From contig JBGRQB010000087.1 in NCBI GenBank assembly GCA_041725875.1, positions 1 through 16,756 on the forward strand: DNA of 16,756 nt. The letters run 5' to 3'. A program made the position numbers and the translations under genes. Each line of letters begins with the position of its first letter. The first letter of the stretch is position 1. Below the pieces are notes generated by a model. It had not been told where the DNA came from. It did not search any database and saw only the letters and a program-made list of their open reading frames with translations. Shown here piece after piece: positions 13,338 through 16,756 of this stretch. This DNA is from JBGRQB01 sp041725875 (GTDB lineage: Bacteria > Bacteroidota > Ignavibacteria > Ignavibacteriales > Melioribacteraceae).

Positions 13338-13658
13338 ATGATACTTTTATCACGTTCGGAAGAGATAATTTTACTGGCTGTCTGGAAACTTGAAGATAAT
13401 GCATACGGAGTTACCATAAAGGAACTGATTTCAGGTGAAACAGGTCACGACTGGACATTCGGGGCAATATACAAACCTCTTAAGCAGCTTCTTAGTAAAG
13501 GATATGTAAAGAAACATATGAGCAATCCTACTGCTGAAAGAGGAGGCAGAGCAAAATATCTTTACACTCTTACGTCATCGGGGAGTGAAGCTTTGAAAAA
13601 TATTAGAAGAATTAATAAAGCAATCTGGACACCAGAAACATTGCTGGCTTTTGATTAG
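13338..13658 (+). CDS. PadR-family transcriptional regulator, cassette 3
   Basis: Winged-helix repressor of 106 residues, clearly closer to the first padR product than to the second: SRSEEIILLAVWKLEDNAYGVTIKEL, DWTFGAIYKPLKQLLSKGYVKKHMSNPTAERGGRAKYLYTLTSSG. The SNPT-ERGGR wing is shared with cassette 1. ATG 13338 is chosen as the first in-frame start; two other ATGs a few bases earlier open only very short frames. No strong ribosome-binding site is visible. The stop codon forms part of the TAGGAG that serves as ribosome-binding site for the permease starting 8 bases later, so the two genes are a tight operon. A perfect palindrome sits just upstream, and deaD is divergently transcribed. Confidence 0.9.
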   Translation: MILLSRSEEIILLAVWKLEDNAYGVTIKELISGETGHDWTFGAIYKPLKQLLSKGYVKKHMSNPTAERGGRAKYLYTLTSSGSEALKNIRRINKAIWTPETLLAFD

Positions 13659-13666
13659 GAGATAAA

Positions 13667-16318
13667 ATGGATTCCGCAAAAACAAATTCTCCAAAACTTG
13701 CTAACTTTTTGATGAAGTTCTTTTTATCAAATGCAGATTACGACCAACTTACCGGCGATTTTGAAGAATATTACAACTATATATTAAAGAAAGAGGGTAA
13801 AGGTAAAGCTGACAGGTGGTTTTGGATTCAGCTGATTAAGTGTGTGCCTAATTTTATAATTTTTTCATTTTACTGGAGTGGAGCAATGTTCAAGAACTAT
13901 TTTAAGATAGCCTACAGAAATATTATCAGACATAAAGGTTATGCATTTATTAATATTACCGGACTCGCAATTGGTCTGGCCAGCTTTATGTTGATTACAC
14001 TTTTTGTGATTCAGGAGCTCAGCTATGACAATTTTCACGAAAAAGGAGACAGGCTCTACCGACTTGAAAGAAAAGGGGAATGGAAAGGAAGACATTTTCA
14101 TGTTCCTGTTACGGGACACGGTTACGGAAAATCGATTTCCTATTCAATTCCTGAGATAGAATCTTTTGTACGAATAGATAAATCAGAAATTACTTTTCAG
14201 GATGAAAATAACAACTCATACGAAGAAACTGCTTACTTCACGGATCACAACATATTTAACGATTTTTCCTACAACCTTATTGAAGGAGATCCGGATGAAG
14301 TTTTAGTAAAGCCAAACTCAATTGTGATTACACCTGAAATGGCAAAAAAATATTTCAGTACCGAAAATGCTATTGGGAAAAGAATCAGAATGGAATGGGG
14401 CAGCAGATTTGTTTCACTTGATGTTACCGGAATTATGGAAAGACTGCCCGATAATACACATCTTAATTCACAATTTTTTATATCCTATAAAACGCTTGTC
14501 CCTTTATATGGTGAAGAAGAATTAAATGAGCTGGGAAATAACAGCATCTACACTTATGTTGTTCTGAAAGAAGGTATAGACGAAAAAGAAATCAGAGGTG
14601 CGGTATCCGACTGGTTTAGCGATAAAGTTGGGGGAAGACTTCAGGAAGCTATGGGCAACAATTTTGATATAAGCAAGATAATGGAATTAAAATTGCATTC
14701 GGTAAAAGATATTCATCTTTACGGCGGATTATCTTGGGAAATTGAGCCTCAGAGTGATATGAAAATAGTAACAATTTTTCTCGGAGTTTCAATACTTATC
14801 CTTCTTATCGCCTGCATAAATTTTATGAATCTTTCCACTGCAAGAAGTGCCGGAAGAGCAAAAGAGGTTGGTTTACGAAAAGTAGTTGGCGCAACAAAAA
14901 AATATTTAATGAACCAGTTCTTGGCAGAATCTGTTTTTCTTTCGATTCTGGCAGTCCTTATTGGAATTGTAATTGTGCAGATTTTACTCCCCTGGTTCAA
15001 CAATTTTACAATGAAAAATCTGGAATTAAATCTGATAGACAACCCGTTTCTTCTTATTGTTTTAATTGCAGTAACACTTATTACCGGAATTGGTTCCGGT
15101 TTGTATCCGGCCATTTTTCTTTCATCTTTTCAGCCTGCAAAAGTTTTGCAGGGAACAGGAAAATCAGGCACAGGAGGTAAATCTTCAAAACTGAGAAATT
15201 TATTGGTAATATCTCAATTTGCAATTACTATAGCTCTGATGGCAGGTACAATAATTTTAATACAGCAGATGGATTATGTAAAGAACAGAGATCTTGGTTT
15301 TGAAAAAGAACGTAAACTGGTTGTAAATGTTGATGATAATGAATTAATGCAGCGACTCGATGTATTACTTCCCGAACTGAATAAACACTCAAACATTCTG
15401 CTTTCTTCTGTTTCCTACAGAGTTCCCGGAGATAAAAACTGGAGCGACACAGCATTTAAACTTCTTGAAGCTTCCAGAGATGATTTTGAATTATCTATTT
15501 ATTCTTCAATTGATGAGCATTATATCAATACAATGGGAATTAAACTTCTGGCAGGAAGAGTTTTTTCAAGAGAGCATCCCGCAGAATTGGAGGAAGGACT
15601 TATTGTTAATGAGTTATTTACAAAAAAGATGGGTTATAAAACTCCGCAGGAAGCTGTTGATAAACATATTGAAATCCTTCACAATTCTTCTTCCAGAAAA
15701 ATTATAGGAGTTGTTAAAGATTTTAACTTCAAACCATTACAGCAGAAACTTGAACCAATTGCGTTTCGCTACAACAGAAGCGGGCGTTATGTGACAATCA
15801 GAATTAAAAATGCATCTATTCCCGAAACAATAAATTATGTAAAAGGCACAGTTGAAAAATTTTCAGCTAAAACCGATTTCAGCTATTTCTTCCTTGATGA
15901 ACAATTTGATGCACAATATAAGAAAGAAGAGAGAATTCAGAAATTATTCGGATATTTTAGTCTCTTTGCAATATTTATTGCTTGTCTGGGCTTATTTGGA
16001 CTCGCAGCTTATATTACAGAAAGAAGGACAAAAGAAATAGGAATAAGAAAGGTAATGGGAGCCGGAGTAAATCAGATTATTACAATGTTGTCCAGAGAGT
16101 TTTTGAAATGGGTAGTTATTGCAAATATTATTGCCTGGCCTGTGGCTTACTATTTTATGGATGACTGGCTAAACAATTTTGCCTACAGAATAGATCTTGG
16201 AGTTTTACCATTTATATTATCAGGCATAATGGCTGTGTTAATTGCACTTGTAACAGTTACTTATCAGACATACAAGGCAGCAGTTGCAAATCCTATTGAA
16301 AGTATAACCTGTGAATAA
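13667..16318 (+). CDS. Orphan FtsX/MacB-like permease with N-terminal prefix domain, cassette 3
   Basis: Inner-membrane protein of 883 residues, the longest of the three. Its prefix (1-73) carries DYDQLTGDFEEYYNYIL and the W-rich helix RWFWIQLIKCVPNFI, the clearest form of the shared motif. The permease body starts at Met74, with a membrane helix about 96-117 and an extracytoplasmic MacB-like domain to about 363. The first FtsX module follows (about 368-490; INFMNLSTARSAGRAKEVGLRKVVG, near-identical to permease 1). A second extracytoplasmic domain and a second FtsX module (LGLFGLAAYITERRTKEIGIRKVMG) complete it. It ends NPIESITCE. The ATG at 13667 is supported by AGGAG five bases upstream. 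A clear terminator follows the stop. Substrate and ATPase partner are unknown; nothing appears broken. Confidence 0.9.
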   Translation: MDSAKTNSPKLANFLMKFFLSNADYDQLTGDFEEYYNYILKKEGKGKADRWFWIQLIKCVPNFIIFSFYWSGAMFKNYFKIAYRNIIRHKGYAFINITGLAIGLASFMLITLFVIQELSYDNFHEKGDRLYRLERKGEWKGRHFHVPVTGHGYGKSISYSIPEIESFVRIDKSEITFQDENNNSYEETAYFTDHNIFNDFSYNLIEGDPDEVLVKPNSIVITPEMAKKYFSTENAIGKRIRMEWGSRFVSLDVTGIMERLPDNTHLNSQFFISYKTLVPLYGEEELNELGNNSIYTYVVLKEGIDEKEIRGAVSDWFSDKVGGRLQEAMGNNFDISKIMELKLHSVKDIHLYGGLSWEIEPQSDMKIVTIFLGVSILILLIACINFMNLSTARSAGRAKEVGLRKVVGATKKYLMNQFLAESVFLSILAVLIGIVIVQILLPWFNNFTMKNLELNLIDNPFLLIVLIAVTLITGIGSGLYPAIFLSSFQPAKVLQGTGKSGTGGKSSKLRNLLVISQFAITIALMAGTIILIQQMDYVKNRDLGFEKERKLVVNVDDNELMQRLDVLLPELNKHSNILLSSVSYRVPGDKNWSDTAFKLLEASRDDFELSIYSSIDEHYINTMGIKLLAGRVFSREHPAELEEGLIVNELFTKKMGYKTPQEAVDKHIEILHNSSSRKIIGVVKDFNFKPLQQKLEPIAFRYNRSGRYVTIRIKNASIPETINYVKGTVEKFSAKTDFSYFFLDEQFDAQYKKEERIQKLFGYFSLFAIFIACLGLFGLAAYITERRTKEIGIRKVMGAGVNQIITMLSREFLKWVVIANIIAWPVAYYFMDDWLNNFAYRIDLGVLPFILSGIMAVLIALVTVTYQTYKAAVANPIESITCE
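13875..13888 (+). promoter_or_regulatory. Possible internal ribosome-binding site and start in permease 3
   Basis: GGAGTGGAG (13875-13883) precedes the ATG at 13886 (Met74), again at the prefix/permease junction. The upstream GGAG is 7 bases from the ATG, a good spacing. Use of this start would give an 810-residue form without the prefix. Confidence 0.35.
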
Positions 16319-16322
16319 ATTT

Positions 16323-16348
16323 AAGCCCTTAAACAAGGGCTTTTTTTT
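16323..16348 (+). terminator. Intrinsic terminator after permease 3
   Basis: Stem AAGCCCTT (16323-16330) / AAGGGCTT (16335-16342), with an AAAC loop, runs into eight T (16341-16348). It starts 4 bases past the permease stop codon and closes cassette 3. Confidence 0.9.
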
Positions 16349-16356
16349 ATAGCTCC

Positions 16357-16387
16357 TTGTATGTGTGTAATTCTATTTATAAATTTG
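16357..16387 (+). promoter_or_regulatory. Promoter of the serine hydrolase gene
   Basis: TTG at 16357-16359, 20 bases, then TAAATTTG at 16380-16387 is a full match to the Bacteroidota -33/-7 pattern. Transcription would start near 16394, about 20 bases before the ATG. Confidence 0.65.
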
Positions 16388-16412
16388 TCGAGAAAATTAT
16401 AAATATGAAATT

Positions 16413-16756
16413 ATGCCGAAAAGACTTCTTACTACCTTTTATACATTAGCATTTCTGCTTGTAATATATAGTTTTATAAATTTCTCCATTCCGGAGAAAA
16501 CAGTTGTTCCGGTTGAGCCGGAAACAAAAGATACCGTTGTAATTTCACCCGAATCTTTTGTGAAAATGCATAAAATAGATTCACTTATGAATTATGCTTC
16601 TAAAAAAAGAGGATTTAACGGAAATATTCTGGTGAATATAAATGGAGAGCTTGAATATAAAAATAAATTTGGTTTTGCTTCTTTCAGACCCAAAGATTCA
16701 CTCGAGTTAAACACACCTTTTAATCTTGCTTCTGTCAGTAAACAATTTACATCAAT
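16413..16756 (+). CDS. Serine hydrolase, beta-lactamase/penicillin-binding-protein family, 3' end outside window
   Basis: The frame opens at ATG 16413 and is still open at the right edge after 114 codons. The start MPKRLLTTFYTLAFLLVIYSFINFS is a signal peptide or membrane anchor. About 45 residues later comes the class C beta-lactamase-like core: MNYASKKRGFNGNILVNINGELEYKNKFGFA, then LNTPFNLASVSKQFTS, whose SVSK is the catalytic SxxK motif. Members act in the periplasm or outside the cell as D-alanyl-D-alanine peptidases, esterases or related hydrolases; true antibiotic hydrolysis cannot be inferred. Another ATG at 16405 opens only a 14-codon frame and is rejected. No strong ribosome-binding site is visible. 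It has its own promoter and follows a terminator, so it is probably not part of cassette 3. Confidence 0.82.
   Translation, partial: MPKRLLTTFYTLAFLLVIYSFINFSIPEKTVVPVEPETKDTVVISPESFVKMHKIDSLMNYASKKRGFNGNILVNINGELEYKNKFGFASFRPKDSLELNTPFNLASVSKQFTS

Noticed and set aside
16405..16449. ATG at 16405 as start of the serine hydrolase
   Set aside because: It is in another frame and meets a stop after 14 codons.
16413..16756. Calling the last gene an antibiotic-resistance beta-lactamase
   Set aside because: Only the signal region and the SxxK motif are in view; the fold is shared by peptidases and esterases.

Overview
The window is AT-rich and looks chromosomal. It most likely comes from a member of the Bacteroidota/Ignavibacteria (FCB) lineage. 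Two things point there. Several genes are preceded by the Bacteroidota-type promoter (-33 TTG / -7 TAnnTTTG): four such sites occur with a 19-20 base spacer, before the first and second padR genes, pruA and the serine hydrolase. The gene content also fits: a eukaryote-like PruA, a glycine-zipper OmpA lipoprotein, and large FtsX-type permeases ending in NPV/I-E/D-x-I. No tRNA, rRNA, CRISPR array, IS element or phage gene was seen.

Layout. Bases 1-1880 (minus strand) hold a family 9 glycosyltransferase, cut by the left edge, and a SAM-dependent methyltransferase with an N-terminal four-cysteine zinc knuckle; a terminator separates them. Bases 2100-8188 (plus) hold two consecutive two-gene cassettes, each a small PadR-type repressor followed closely by an 850-863 aa permease. 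Next come a ModE-type DNA-binding protein (8297-8656) and pruA (8768-10396), the latter followed by a long-stem inverted repeat. On the minus strand lie an OmpA-family lipoprotein (10611-11285) and a DEAD-box RNA helicase with a DbpA domain (11459-13162). A third PadR/permease cassette occupies 13338-16318 (plus). The start of a secreted serine hydrolase of the beta-lactamase/PBP type runs off the right edge.

The most interesting system is the family of three PadR-permease cassettes. Each permease joins a cytoplasmic prefix of about 64-73 residues (GDF-type acidic motif plus a W-rich hydrophobic helix) to a duplicated FtsX/MacB-like permease with about eight membrane helices. No ABC ATPase is encoded nearby, so these are orphan permeases resembling the ADOP proteins of Acidobacteria. 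In each cassette the repressor gene comes first and is tightly coupled to the permease (1-base overlap, or gaps of 8 or 15 bases). Each promoter has its own repeat or palindrome, which suggests PadR autoregulation. In all three permeases a purine-rich stretch and a Met codon lie exactly at the junction of prefix and permease, so a shorter, prefix-less product is possible. The remaining genes look like ordinary housekeeping or envelope genes.
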